Assembly: GCA_027485165.1 (NCBI GenBank)
Contig: JAIXRN010000056.1
Span: 62,001 to 126,000 of the forward strand
DNA: 64,000 nt
Source: Rubrivivax sp.
GTDB lineage: Bacteria; Pseudomonadota; Gammaproteobacteria; Burkholderiales; Burkholderiaceae_C
Direction of reading: 5' to 3'
Shown here in pieces: positions 41,316 to 52,533 of the stretch. The position numbers and the translations under genes are program-made. Each line of letters starts with the position of its first letter. Position 1 is the stretch's first letter. Below the pieces are notes generated by a model. That model worked only from the letters and a program-made list of their open reading frames with translations, ran no database searches and was not told where the DNA came from.

Positions 41316-41866
41316 AGCCCGCCATGCCAGGCCCCACCCGCCAGCCGCGCGGCGCCACCATCCTGGTGGTCATCATCCTGCTGGCGGTGATGCTGCTGGG
41401 CGCCCTGGCCCTGGCCAAGATGACTGAGGCCAGCACGCTGAGCACGGGCAACAGCACCTACCGCGAAACGTCCCTGCAGGCGTCTGAAATCGGCCTGAAC
41501 GAAGCCTTCGCGCGCCTGCGCGCCCTGCCGCCCGACGACGAGAACACCTCTACCGGCGGCTGGTACTTCGCCCAGGTACAGGTACAGGACGCGAACGGCA
41601 TGCCGCAGGTCAACTTCGATGCTGCGCCGCTGATCGAAGTCGGCAACTACCGGGTCAACTACGTCGTCGAACGCGTGTGCTCGGTGGCCGCCGTCACGGA
41701 ACCGTTGCGCGAATGTCTGGTCAAGGCCATCAAGGTGCCGGAAAGCCGCATCGACAGCGACGACAAGCTGTTCCCGCCGAACTCACGCCAGTACCGCGCC
41801 ACCGTGCGCGTCACCGGGCCGAAGAACACCACCATCTTCATCCAGTCACTGCTGACCAAGGGTTGA
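41312..41866 (+). CDS. pilX: Minor pilin assembly protein PilX
   Basis: 184 residues from the ATG overlapping the pilW stop. PilX N-terminal domain with RQPRGATILVVIILLAVMLL. The helix then continues AKMTEASTLSTGNSTYRET. The C-terminus has VERVCSVAAVTEPLRECLVK with two Cys. It lies between pilW and pilY1 in the standard order. Confidence 0.9.
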   Translation: MKPAMPGPTRQPRGATILVVIILLAVMLLGALALAKMTEASTLSTGNSTYRETSLQASEIGLNEAFARLRALPPDDENTSTGGWYFAQVQVQDANGMPQVNFDAAPLIEVGNYRVNYVVERVCSVAAVTEPLRECLVKAIKVPESRIDSDDKLFPPNSRQYRATVRVTGPKNTTIFIQSLLTKG

Positions 41867-41900
41867 GCACCGCGCCCGCGCCCTGCCGGAGACCCGCCGA

Positions 41901-44900
41901 ATGAAAGCCAAACTGCAATTTGCCAGCTTCGTCGTGGCCCTGGGCACGCTGCTGGCCGGCGCTGCCAGCGGCAGCACGCCGCTGGCCGAACTGCCGCTGA
42001 AGGCCGCCGTGCTGGCCAAGCCGAACGTCATCTTCGCGATGGACGACTCGGGCTCGATGGACTGGGAAGTGCTGCTGGACACCAACAGCGGCGTGGCCTG
42101 GTGGAACGGCAGCACGGCCTGGGACAGCGCACGCCGCAAACCCCTGGCCAGCAGCCCGCTGGTGCCCTATTCCTACCTGCTGCCGGTCGGCTCTGCCACC
42201 GGCGGCGCGATCTACCTGTCCAACAGCATTTACGGCCAGGCCGCGCCGCCCATCAACCAGCTCGCCTGGCTGCGTTCGGCGGCTTACAACCCGGCGTACT
42301 ACAAGTCCGAGGTCGACTACGTCTACCGCCCGTGGGCACCGGCTTTCCTGGGCGGCACCCTGCGCAGCTTCGGCAACGCCAGCACCACCGCCGCGCCCGC
42401 GCACCCGGCTGTGGCCGGCGCACCCACACTGGCGCTGGGCCAGGCCTGGAACAGCACCCAGCCGAACTTTGCTGCCGACGGCTACCGCTTCTACGTGCAG
42501 GAAGGCATGGTGCTGCCGGCCGGCACGCTGGTGCTCAGCAGCGCAGCCGACGCGTCCGGGCAGGCCTGCACGGGCAACATCGAGCAGACGCTGACCGCGG
42601 CGCAGACCGTGGGCGCAGGGCTGGCCTGCTGGGCGTCGATCCCGTACTTCCCGGCTACTTTCTGGCACCCCGAGGCCTGCACCCTGGGCGCTGACTGCGT
42701 GGCCGCGCCCGACGGTGCCGGCACGCTGAAGCGCTACGAGATCCGCGCTGGTACCGCCAGCTACCCCAGCGGCCGCAGCACCGCGGCCGAGCTGCAGAAC
42801 TTCGCCAACTGGTTCACCTACTACCGCAAGCGCAAGCTGCTGCTGGCGGCTTCGGTGGGCCAGGTGCTGGACAACATCTCGGGCCTGCGGCTGGGGGTGA
42901 TGGCCTTCAACGTGAAGGCCCCGGTGACGATGTTCGACGCCGATGCGCCGCTGCCAGCCAACAACCGCTATGCCGCAGCCGCCCCCTTCTACCTGAACGC
43001 GATGGTCCCGGCCGGCACACCCACGCATGCGGCGATGACGAACATCGCCAATGAATACGACGCCAACACCGGCATCGTGCAGTACGCCTGCCAGCGCAAC
43101 AACAGCTTCGTCGTGACCGACGGCTTCTCGAACACCGCCACCAGCGACGTCCCGCCGTACAACCGCAGCACCTGGGGCGCGGCACCGCCCTACGCCACCA
43201 TCACCCCGGGCTCGCTGGCCGACCTGGCGCTGGCGCACTACACCCGGCGCCTGCGGCCCGACCTGCCGGCCGGCCGCCTGGAACCCAGCGCCAGCGGCCT
43301 GCCCAATGCCGACCGCAACACCGACCTGCACATCAACACCTACGGCCTGACGCTGGGCGTGCGCGGCACGGTCTGGCCCACCGCCACCGACCCCTTCGTC
43401 AGCCCGCCCACCTGGCCGCTGCCGGTGGGCGACACGCCAGCCATGGTCGACGACCTCTGGCACGCCACCCTGAACGGCCGCGGCCAGATGTACCTGGCCA
43501 CCACGCCCGACGAGACCACCGCCAGCATCCGTGCCGGGCTGGAAGACATTGGCGACCAGACCGGCACCCAGGGCGGCGTGGGCTTCAGCACCGTCAACCT
43601 GGCGCGCAGCGACGGCCAGGCCTACCTGGCCAGCTACAACCCCGCGGGCTGGGCCGGCGACCTGGAAGCCCGCACCCTGAACCCCACCACCGGCGCGGTG
43701 GGTGCGACCGCGCTGTGGAGCGCCGCCGACCGCCTGGCCGCGCGGCCCTGGGCTGAACGCGTGATCGCCAGCTGGTCGGGAACGGCCGGGGTCTCGTTCA
43801 GCGAAGCGGCGGTGGGTGCGCGCGTCAACCCCGCCAACGCCTGGGGACCGACGGCCAACGTCATGGCCTACCTGCGCGGCGACCGCAGCGGCGAAGGCAC
43901 GCGCTTTCGCATGCGGCGCTCGCTGCTGGGGGCGGTGATCAGCGCCGAACCCGTGGTCGACCGTGAAACCGGTGTCGCGTACCTGAACACCGGTGAAGGC
44001 ATGCTGCACGCCTTCGACACCACTGCCGCCAACCCTGGCGCCGAACTCTGGGCCTATGTGCCCGGCCTGAAGCTGAACGAGCTGGGCCGCACCACCGCAC
44101 GGGGCTGGAGCTTCCGCACGCAGAGCGACGGCACGCCGGTGATCCGCCGCACCGACAGCGGCATGAAGCTGCTGGTGTCGGGCCTGGGCGCTGGCGGCCG
44201 CGGCTACTTCGCCATCGACGTGACGCAGCCGCGTGGCCTGAACGAAGCCACGCTGGCCACCAAGGTGAAGTGGGAATTCCCGCGTGCAGGCGACGCCGTC
44301 ACCGCAGCGAAGATGGGCCAGAGCATGGGCCGGCCGGCCATCGTGCGCCTGGCGGGCGGCACGTCGGTGGTGCTGGTGAGCTCGGGCTACAACAACAGCT
44401 TCGACGGCAAGGGCCGGCTCTGGGTGCTGGACCCGGCCACCGGCAACGTGCTGAAGGAATACGTCACCGCCGACGGCAGCCTGGGCGCCGAAGCGGGCTT
44501 CGCGCATTTTTCCCCCTATGCCGAATCCAACGGCACCGTGCGCTATGTCTACGGCGGCGACCTGCTGGGCAATGTCTGGCGCTTCGATCTGGCTCTGGCG
44601 GCCAACGCTACCGGTGCCGTCAACCGCGTAGCCCAGTTGCGCGACGCGGGCGGCAATGCCCAGCCCGTCACCGCTGCCCCCGAACTGCTGGCCTGGCGCA
44701 ACCAGCGCGTGGTGGTGCTGGGCACCGGGCGGCTGCTGGACATCAGCGACTTCGGCCGCAGCAATGTGCAGAGCCTCTATGCCATCGCCGACGGCAGCCC
44801 GCTGGGCAACGCGCGCGCCACGCTGGCGCAACGCGTGCTGAACACCGCCGGTGCCGGCAGCGTGACCGGCCCCACGGTGGACTGGGCCACGCAGCGCGGC

Positions 44901-45248
44901 TGGTACCTGGACCTGCCAGCCGGCGAGCAGGTCAATACCCGGCCCAGCCTGGCCTATGGCGCGGTGGCGGTGGTGACGAACCGCGCCGGCGGCGCAGACT
45001 GCTCGGCCAGCTCGCGCCTGGTGCTGCTGGACGTGACGACCGGCGACCGCTTTGCCGGGGCCACCTTCGTCAGCAGCCTGCTGTCATCCGCGGCGCTGAG
45101 CTCGGGCGTGAACACGGTGCTGACGGCCAACGGGCAGACGCTGCGCTACACCCTGCGCGACGACCGCGGCAACATCATCACGCGGGAAGCCGACGGCAGC
45201 CGCGCGATCGACCCGCAGAAGAATTCCTGGCGCGAAATCCGGCGCTGA
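41901..45248 (+). CDS. pilY1: Type IV pilus tip adhesin/assembly protein PilY1
   Basis: 1115 residues. Signal peptide to about AASGS. The N-terminal von Willebrand A-like domain carries the MIDAS-type DDSGSMD (about 48-54), seen in mechanosensory PilY1 proteins. The C-terminal beta-propeller includes LNTGEGMLHAFDT, GLGAGGRGYFAIDVT, VYGGDLLGNVWRFDL and VLGTGRLLD. PilY1 binds calcium, sits at the pilus tip and controls assembly and adhesion. Last gene of the cluster; no convincing terminator before the convergent deaminase. Confidence 0.94.
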   Translation: MKAKLQFASFVVALGTLLAGAASGSTPLAELPLKAAVLAKPNVIFAMDDSGSMDWEVLLDTNSGVAWWNGSTAWDSARRKPLASSPLVPYSYLLPVGSATGGAIYLSNSIYGQAAPPINQLAWLRSAAYNPAYYKSEVDYVYRPWAPAFLGGTLRSFGNASTTAAPAHPAVAGAPTLALGQAWNSTQPNFAADGYRFYVQEGMVLPAGTLVLSSAADASGQACTGNIEQTLTAAQTVGAGLACWASIPYFPATFWHPEACTLGADCVAAPDGAGTLKRYEIRAGTASYPSGRSTAAELQNFANWFTYYRKRKLLLAASVGQVLDNISGLRLGVMAFNVKAPVTMFDADAPLPANNRYAAAAPFYLNAMVPAGTPTHAAMTNIANEYDANTGIVQYACQRNNSFVVTDGFSNTATSDVPPYNRSTWGAAPPYATITPGSLADLALAHYTRRLRPDLPAGRLEPSASGLPNADRNTDLHINTYGLTLGVRGTVWPTATDPFVSPPTWPLPVGDTPAMVDDLWHATLNGRGQMYLATTPDETTASIRAGLEDIGDQTGTQGGVGFSTVNLARSDGQAYLASYNPAGWAGDLEARTLNPTTGAVGATALWSAADRLAARPWAERVIASWSGTAGVSFSEAAVGARVNPANAWGPTANVMAYLRGDRSGEGTRFRMRRSLLGAVISAEPVVDRETGVAYLNTGEGMLHAFDTTAANPGAELWAYVPGLKLNELGRTTARGWSFRTQSDGTPVIRRTDSGMKLLVSGLGAGGRGYFAIDVTQPRGLNEATLATKVKWEFPRAGDAVTAAKMGQSMGRPAIVRLAGGTSVVLVSSGYNNSFDGKGRLWVLDPATGNVLKEYVTADGSLGAEAGFAHFSPYAESNGTVRYVYGGDLLGNVWRFDLALAANATGAVNRVAQLRDAGGNAQPVTAAPELLAWRNQRVVVLGTGRLLDISDFGRSNVQSLYAIADGSPLGNARATLAQRVLNTAGAGSVTGPTVDWATQRGWYLDLPAGEQVNTRPSLAYGAVAVVTNRAGGADCSASSRLVLLDVTTGDRFAGATFVSSLLSSAALSSGVNTVLTANGQTLRYTLRDDRGNIITREADGSRAIDPQKNSWREIRR

Positions 45249-45320
45249 AGCCGCAGACGACGGCCGTGGACGCCTGGCTATGCGCGGCGCGGCCGGGTCA
45301 TGTGCCGCAATGGCGCGCCA

Positions 45321-47395
<2,075 letters not shown>

Positions 47396-47537
47396 CAAAT
47401 GGCAGCTTGGGGGGAACCCGGAGTTTAGCGACCCCCCCATGTTCGAAGCCTGTCACCACCCCATTCGGCGGGATGGCCTGCCGCTCGCCAAGGGATAGCC
47501 TCGCTCGCTCGCTTTCATCGACAAGTCGGAGACGCTC

Positions 47538-49658
47538 TTGAAGTTTTCCCCAAGCCCACAGGCTCGGCACCTGGCCATCGCGCTGGCCGCCAGTGCCTTT
47601 CTCGCTGCCTGCGGCGGCGGCAGTTCCAACGACAGCATCCAGGTCGTGGCCACCGCCGACGCCTTCACCCTGGCCCCGGGCCAGACGGCCAACCTGCTGG
47701 CCAACGACCGTGTCGACGACCGGCCGGCCACCACCACCAATGCCAGCTTCGCGCTGACATCGGGCACGCCGCCTGCCGGCATCACGGTCAGCAACGGCAC
47801 CGTCACGGTGGCCGCTACGGCCGTGCCGGGCGCGGCCACGCTCACGTACCGCCTGTGTGACATCGCCGACGCTGGCAACTGCGCCACCGCCACGGCCGTC
47901 ATCACCGTCCCCGCGCCGCCGATCGTCGCCACCGCCGACAGCTTCACGCTGGCCAGCGGTGCCAGTGGCGATGTGCTGGCCAACGACACCCTGGGTGGCG
48001 CACGTGCCACGGCCGCCAGCGTCACCGTCAGCGCCACCGGCACCCTGCCCACCGGCGTCACCCTGTCGGCCGCAGGCCTGGTCAGCGTCGGCAGCACGGC
48101 CACGCCGGGCAGCTACAGCGTGGCCTACCGCATCTGCCAGACCGTGGCCCCCACCAATTGCGCCACCGCCACTGCCAGCGTCACCGTGCCGTCTGCCGGC
48201 AGCCTGGCCGGGCGGGTGGTCGATTCGGCCACCGCGCTGGGCATTGCGGGCGTGCGCGTCAGCGTGGGCAGCGCGAGCGCCACCACCGACGCCACGGGCG
48301 CTTTCAACCTGACGGGCGTGCCCCCAGGCGAACGCGTCAACGTCGTCTTCAATGCCAGCACGCATGCCGAGACCTCGCGCATCGCGGCCGTCAGCGGCAC
48401 CGGCACCACCGATGTACAGGCCCGCATGGTGGCCCTGGGCACCACCGCCCAGGTCGACGCGGCCACCGGCGGCACGGTGAACGTGCCCGGCAGCACCGCC
48501 CAGGTGGTTCTGCCCGCCGCAGGCGTACAGCGCGCCGACGGCAGCATCCCCACCGGCAACATCACGGTGCGCGTGACGCCCATCGCCCCGGCCAGCGACA
48601 CGGCCGTGATGCCGGGCGACTTCACCACCCTGGTCAGCGGTGCCGCCGCGCCGATCGAAAGCTTCGGCGCGCTGAACGTCACGCTGGCCGACAGCGCCGG
48701 CGCTGCGCTGAACCTGCGCAGCGGCCAGACGGCGACGATCCGCATCCCGCTGTCCACCCGCAGCGGCAGCCCGCCGGCCACGGTGCCGCTGTTCTTCTAC
48801 AACCCCAGCACGGGCCGCTGGGTCGAGGAAGGCACGGCCACGCTGGCGGGGTCGGGCACCGCGCGTTACTACCAGGGCACGGTCGCGCACTTCACGACCT
48901 GGAACGCCGACCAGGTCTACAACACCGTGCGGGTGACCAGCTGCGTGGCCGACGCCAACGGGGTGCGCATTGCCAACGCCCGCATCTCCAGCGACGGCAT
49001 CGACTACACCGGCACCAGCAGCGCCATTACTGACGCCAGCGGCAACTTCACCATCCCGATCCGGCGCGCCAGCCGGGCCGTGCTGGTGGGCATCAGCGGC
49101 GGGTCGCTGACGAACTCGTTCAACGCCGGCCCCTACACGGCCGACACGACGGTGACGCAGTGCCTGACGCTGGGCCAGCTGGGTTCGGGCGTGACGATGA
49201 AGCTGACCTGGGGCGAACGGCCCAGCGACCTGGACAGCTACCTGTTCCTGCCCAGCGGCGCCCGCGTCAGCTACCAGGGCACGGGCAGCTTGACAGCCGC
49301 ACCCTTTGCCAACCTGGACGTCGACGACACCAGCAGCTTCGGCCCCGAGGTCGTCACCATCACGCGCCTGATGGTGGGCACCTACAAGTACGCGGTGAAC
49401 AACTTCTCGGGCCAGGGCTCGGGCTTCATCGGGGCTTCGGGTGCGCGCGTGGAGCTCAGCATCCCGGGCCGGTCGATCGAGCTGTTCACGCCCCCAGGCA
49501 CGGGCGAATCGACTTCGACGGAGTGGTGGCAGCTGTTTGAACTGGACGTGGACGCCCAGTGCAACATCACCGTGCGCCGCACCGGCACCTTTGCGAACAG
49601 CGCCCCCACCGCGGCTGCCAGCAGCACCCCGGTGTACTGCGTGCGGCCGGCCAGCTGA
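47538..49658 (+). CDS. Large lipoprotein with Ig-like, carboxypeptidase-regulatory and YfaP-like domains
   Basis: 706 residues from a TTG start with GGAG 6 nt upstream. Signal peptide with lipobox AFLAACGGG, so anchored by a lipidated Cys. Two repeats of about 90 residues follow, both with AxxFTLAxGxxxxxLANDxL and CATATA-type ends. A carboxypeptidase regulatory-like domain (SLAGRVVDSATALGIAGVRV) comes next, then a GTVNVPGSTAQVVLPA domain resembling ZU5-type modules, another regulatory-like region (ISSDGIDYTGTSSAIT) and a YfaP/DUF2135-like C-terminus (LTWGERPSDLDSYLF). Probably a surface or periplasmic adhesin or binder. It separates lipA from lipB and opposes both. Confidence 0.78.
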   Translation: MKFSPSPQARHLAIALAASAFLAACGGGSSNDSIQVVATADAFTLAPGQTANLLANDRVDDRPATTTNASFALTSGTPPAGITVSNGTVTVAATAVPGAATLTYRLCDIADAGNCATATAVITVPAPPIVATADSFTLASGASGDVLANDTLGGARATAASVTVSATGTLPTGVTLSAAGLVSVGSTATPGSYSVAYRICQTVAPTNCATATASVTVPSAGSLAGRVVDSATALGIAGVRVSVGSASATTDATGAFNLTGVPPGERVNVVFNASTHAETSRIAAVSGTGTTDVQARMVALGTTAQVDAATGGTVNVPGSTAQVVLPAAGVQRADGSIPTGNITVRVTPIAPASDTAVMPGDFTTLVSGAAAPIESFGALNVTLADSAGAALNLRSGQTATIRIPLSTRSGSPPATVPLFFYNPSTGRWVEEGTATLAGSGTARYYQGTVAHFTTWNADQVYNTVRVTSCVADANGVRIANARISSDGIDYTGTSSAITDASGNFTIPIRRASRAVLVGISGGSLTNSFNAGPYTADTTVTQCLTLGQLGSGVTMKLTWGERPSDLDSYLFLPSGARVSYQGTGSLTAAPFANLDVDDTSSFGPEVVTITRLMVGTYKYAVNNFSGQGSGFIGASGARVELSIPGRSIELFTPPGTGESTSTEWWQLFELDVDAQCNITVRRTGTFANSAPTAAASSTPVYCVRPAS

Positions 49659-49659
49659 C

Positions 49660-50328
49660 CTAGGCCAGTCGGTTCTGCAGGGCCAGCGCCAGGCGCTGGC
49701 CCACGGTCTCAACGCTCCCCCCATCGACCTGCAGGCCCAAAGCCTGCAGGTCGATTGTTTTCAGGCCGGCATAGCCGCAGGGGTCGATGCGCGAGTAGGG
49801 CGCCAGGTCCATGGCCACGTTCAGCGCCACGCCGTGGTAGCTGCGGTGGTTGCTGATCTTGATGCCCAGTGCCGCGATCTTGCCCAGGCCGCGAAACGGG
49901 TCGGCGCTGTCCACGCGCAGCACGCCGTGCCCGAAAGGGTCGTCCAGCCGTACATAGATGCCCGGCGCGCTGCGCACCCGGTGGCCCGTGACGCCCCAGT
50001 GCAGCAGCGTGTCCAGCACCGCCTGCTCGATGCGGTAGACGTATTCCTTGACGTAGTAGCCACGCCGCCGCAGGTCGACCAAGGGGTAGGCCACCACCTG
50101 GCCCGGGCCGTGGTACGTGACCTGCCCGCCACGGTCGGTGCGCACGACAGGGATGTCACCCGCGGCCAGCACATGGCCGTCGCGCCCGGCGATGCCCTGG
50201 GTGAACACCGGGTCGTGTTCCACCAGCCAGAGCTCGTCCTCGGTGTCGGTGCCGCGCGCGGCGGTGAAGGCCCGCATCGCGGGCTCGGTGACGGTGTAAG
50301 GCTGGCGGCCGAAGGGGATGATGCGCAT
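49660..50328 (-). CDS. lipB: Octanoyltransferase LipB
   Basis: 222 residues. [34 protein letters not shown] (catalytic Lys region) and DPCGYAG with the catalytic Cys are the LipB signatures. It transfers octanoate from ACP to lipoyl domains, giving the substrate for LipA. It is 46 bp downstream of the Sel1/2OG-oxygenase gene and may share that operon's transcript. Confidence 0.95.
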   Translation of the reverse strand: MRIIPFGRQPYTVTEPAMRAFTAARGTDTEDELWLVEHDPVFTQGIAGRDGHVLAAGDIPVVRTDRGGQVTYHGPGQVVAYPLVDLRRRGYYVKEYVYRIEQAVLDTLLHWGVTGHRVRSAPGIYVRLDDPFGHGVLRVDSADPFRGLGKIAALGIKISNHRSYHGVALNVAMDLAPYSRIDPCGYAGLKTIDLQALGLQVDGGSVETVGQRLALALQNRLA

Positions 50329-50374
50329 GGCGGCGCGAGTCTACGGGGCGGCAGGCGCCGCACGGGCCAGGTGA

Positions 50375-51550
50375 TCAGCCGTCACGGCCCCACTGCGGGC
50401 GATCGCGCATCCACTTCGACAGCAGGAACTTCACGCCCTGTGTCGGCGGAAGGCCGGCGTGCCGGGTGAGCGGGTCGACCGCCCCACTGGGAAGCACGTT
50501 GTCCCAGAGGAAGGCATCACCCACGCCCCCGCGCACCATAAGCCCGAGCTCCGGAAACTCGGTGGCACCGCCCTCGAAGCTGTCGTTCAGGTAAACGATG
50601 CCGGTGGCCACGCGCTGGCCCCGGCGTTCCAGATCGGCGCGCGTGGCTTCCCGTGTCGGGTCGATCCAGTCGCAGTGCGGCAGGTACTGCTGGCCGACCT
50701 GGTAGCGCAGCAGCGCCAGGCCCTCGCCGTTCTCGGCCGGATGCCCTAGCGCCGCTGACACCCGCAAGTCCAGGCTCTGCACCACCGCGTCGGCTTCCAG
50801 CAGGCCGAACTTGGCGGTGTCATTCGACCGGATCGGGTCGACCGTGGGCTGGCCGTCGCGCCCGATGACGCGGGCCTGCCGCAGCATCGGCAGGCCCTTC
50901 AGGGCCATGTACGTGCACTCGTCGGCAGACAGCAGACCAGGCAGGGCCACGATGCGTGGCTGCGCCCAGCGCGTCTGCGCCAGCGGCAAGGCCCGCTCGT
51001 GCGGCCAGGCGACTCGGACGCGGACATCTTCCCAGTCGATCGAGGGGCTGGGTGGTGACAGTGGCAGGCGATCAACCAACATCCTGGCGATCGAATCGCC
51101 CGCAGCGGCTGCCGACCGCAACAGCGCCGCGCGCACGGGTGCGTGCTCAGGCAGGACGGGTATCAGCATCGCCAGCTGCACCGTGGCCCGCGTCTCACCC
51201 GCCTGGGCAGCCTGCAGCAGCCATCCCAGGACATCGGTGAAGTCTCGCGCCGGGCCAGCGACCCCGGCAGCGACCAGCTGCGCAGACAGCGTCATGGCCG
51301 GCGCATGACCGCGGGTGGCAGCCTCACGCAGCCGCGCCACGGCCGCCGGCACGTCCACCGGGGCCGCCAGGCCGACGAGATCCCAGATGCCCAGCTGCAG
51401 CAGCGCGGCCTGGTGGCCGGCCTGTGCAGACAGTTCCAGCAGGCTGCGCGCACCCGGCGCGTCGCCGGCGCGGGTGCGGGCCTGCGCTTGGTCGAACAGG
51501 TGCACGGCGTCCACACCTCGCGGCGCGATCGAACCAGAAGTGGTCGACAT
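50375..51550 (-). CDS. Sel1-like repeat protein with prolyl 4-hydroxylase-type 2OG-Fe(II) domain
   Basis: 391 residues. The N-terminal half is helical with Sel1-like repeats (AGHQAALLQLGIWDLVGL, RGHAPAMTLSAQLVAAG). The C-terminal half is a P4H-type dioxygenase: LPHCDW (HxD iron ligands), FEGGATEFPELGL, and TRHAGLPPTQGVKFLLSKW (distal His and 2-oxoglutarate-binding Lys). Substrate unknown; related proteins hydroxylate protein side chains. Starts 14 bp after the BMP-family gene, so it belongs to the TonB receptor operon. Confidence 0.85.
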   Translation of the reverse strand: MSTTSGSIAPRGVDAVHLFDQAQARTRAGDAPGARSLLELSAQAGHQAALLQLGIWDLVGLAAPVDVPAAVARLREAATRGHAPAMTLSAQLVAAGVAGPARDFTDVLGWLLQAAQAGETRATVQLAMLIPVLPEHAPVRAALLRSAAAAGDSIARMLVDRLPLSPPSPSIDWEDVRVRVAWPHERALPLAQTRWAQPRIVALPGLLSADECTYMALKGLPMLRQARVIGRDGQPTVDPIRSNDTAKFGLLEADAVVQSLDLRVSAALGHPAENGEGLALLRYQVGQQYLPHCDWIDPTREATRADLERRGQRVATGIVYLNDSFEGGATEFPELGLMVRGGVGDAFLWDNVLPSGAVDPLTRHAGLPPTQGVKFLLSKWMRDRPQWGRDG

Positions 51551-51564
51551 CGAAGCGTTTGTCC

Positions 51565-52533
51565 TCAGCGGCAGGCGTTCGCCACGGTGAAGTCGATCAC
51601 CTTCAGGCTGCCGGCCATGATGTCGGCCTTGGCGGCATCCACGCGCGCACGCATGGCCGGCGTCACCAGCCTGGCGTTGTGCTCATCAAAGGCCAGGTCC
51701 AGCGCGCCTTCCTTCAGGCCCAGCGCCGTGACGCCTGGCTTCACGCCCTGGAAGGCCTGGTAGACCGCGACGTCGGTGCGCTTGAGCATGCTGGTCAGGA
51801 TGCTGCCCGGGTGCAGGCCGTTCTGGTTGCTGTCCACGCCCACACCCAGGATGCCCAGGTCTTTCGCGGCCTGCAGCACACCCAGGCCCGTGGTGCCGGC
51901 GGCGGCGAAGATCACGTCAGCGCCCTGCGCGGCCTGCGCTTTGGTCAGTTCGGCACCGCGCGCCGGGTCGGTCCAGGCGGCGTTGGTGGTGCCGGTCATG
52001 GCATAGACCGTCTTCACCTGCGGGCGCGCCCAACGCGCGCCCTGCTCATAGCCGCACAGCACCTTGCGCACCAGCGGGATGTCTTGCCCGCCGACGAAGC
52101 CCACCGTGCCCGTCTTGCTGGCCAGCGCCGCCAAAGCGCCCACCAGGAAAGCGCCTTCGTGTTCGCGGAACACGAAGCTCTGCACGTTGGGCAAGCTCAC
52201 CACCATGTCAACGATGGCGAACTGCAGTTGGGGATAGTCCCGCGCCACGGCTTCGATGGCGCTGGCCTGCGGGAAGCCCACGCCCACGATCGGATTGGCC
52301 CCGCGCTGCGCAAAGCGGCGTGCCGCCTGCTCGCGCTGCGCGACGTTCTGGATCTCGTATTCCAGGTACGGCTTGCCGGTTTCCTTCTTCCAGCGCTCGG
52401 CGCCCTGCCAGGCGGCCTGGCCGAAGGATTTGTCGAACTTGCCGCCCAGCTCGAAGATGATGGCTGGCTGGGCGCTGGCGGCGGTTGCCGCCAGTGCCAG
52501 CGCCGAAGCCAAAAGCCTGACCCACCAGCGCAT
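51565..52533 (-). CDS. BMP-family (PnrA-like) substrate-binding protein
   Basis: 322 residues with a signal peptide ending ATAASAQPA. It is a BMP/Med-family binding protein: FELGGKFDKSFGQAAWQGA, GFVGGQDIPLVRKVLCGYEQGA, VIFAAAGTTGLGVLQAA, GVGVDSNQNG. Members bind nucleosides (for example PnrA and its relatives). It overlaps the upstream TonB receptor by ATGA, which is unusual because BMP proteins normally pair with ABC permeases. No permease or ATPase gene is adjacent. Confidence 0.88.
   Translation of the reverse strand: MRWWVRLLASALALAATAASAQPAIIFELGGKFDKSFGQAAWQGAERWKKETGKPYLEYEIQNVAQREQAARRFAQRGANPIVGVGFPQASAIEAVARDYPQLQFAIVDMVVSLPNVQSFVFREHEGAFLVGALAALASKTGTVGFVGGQDIPLVRKVLCGYEQGARWARPQVKTVYAMTGTTNAAWTDPARGAELTKAQAAQGADVIFAAAGTTGLGVLQAAKDLGILGVGVDSNQNGLHPGSILTSMLKRTDVAVYQAFQGVKPGVTALGLKEGALDLAFDEHNARLVTPAMRARVDAAKADIMAGSLKVIDFTVANACR

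Noticed and set aside
41838..44831. Long minus-strand open frame (about 997 codons) across pilY1
   Set aside because: Antisense to a well-supported PilY1; composition is Ala/Gly/Arg/Val-rich with no motif.
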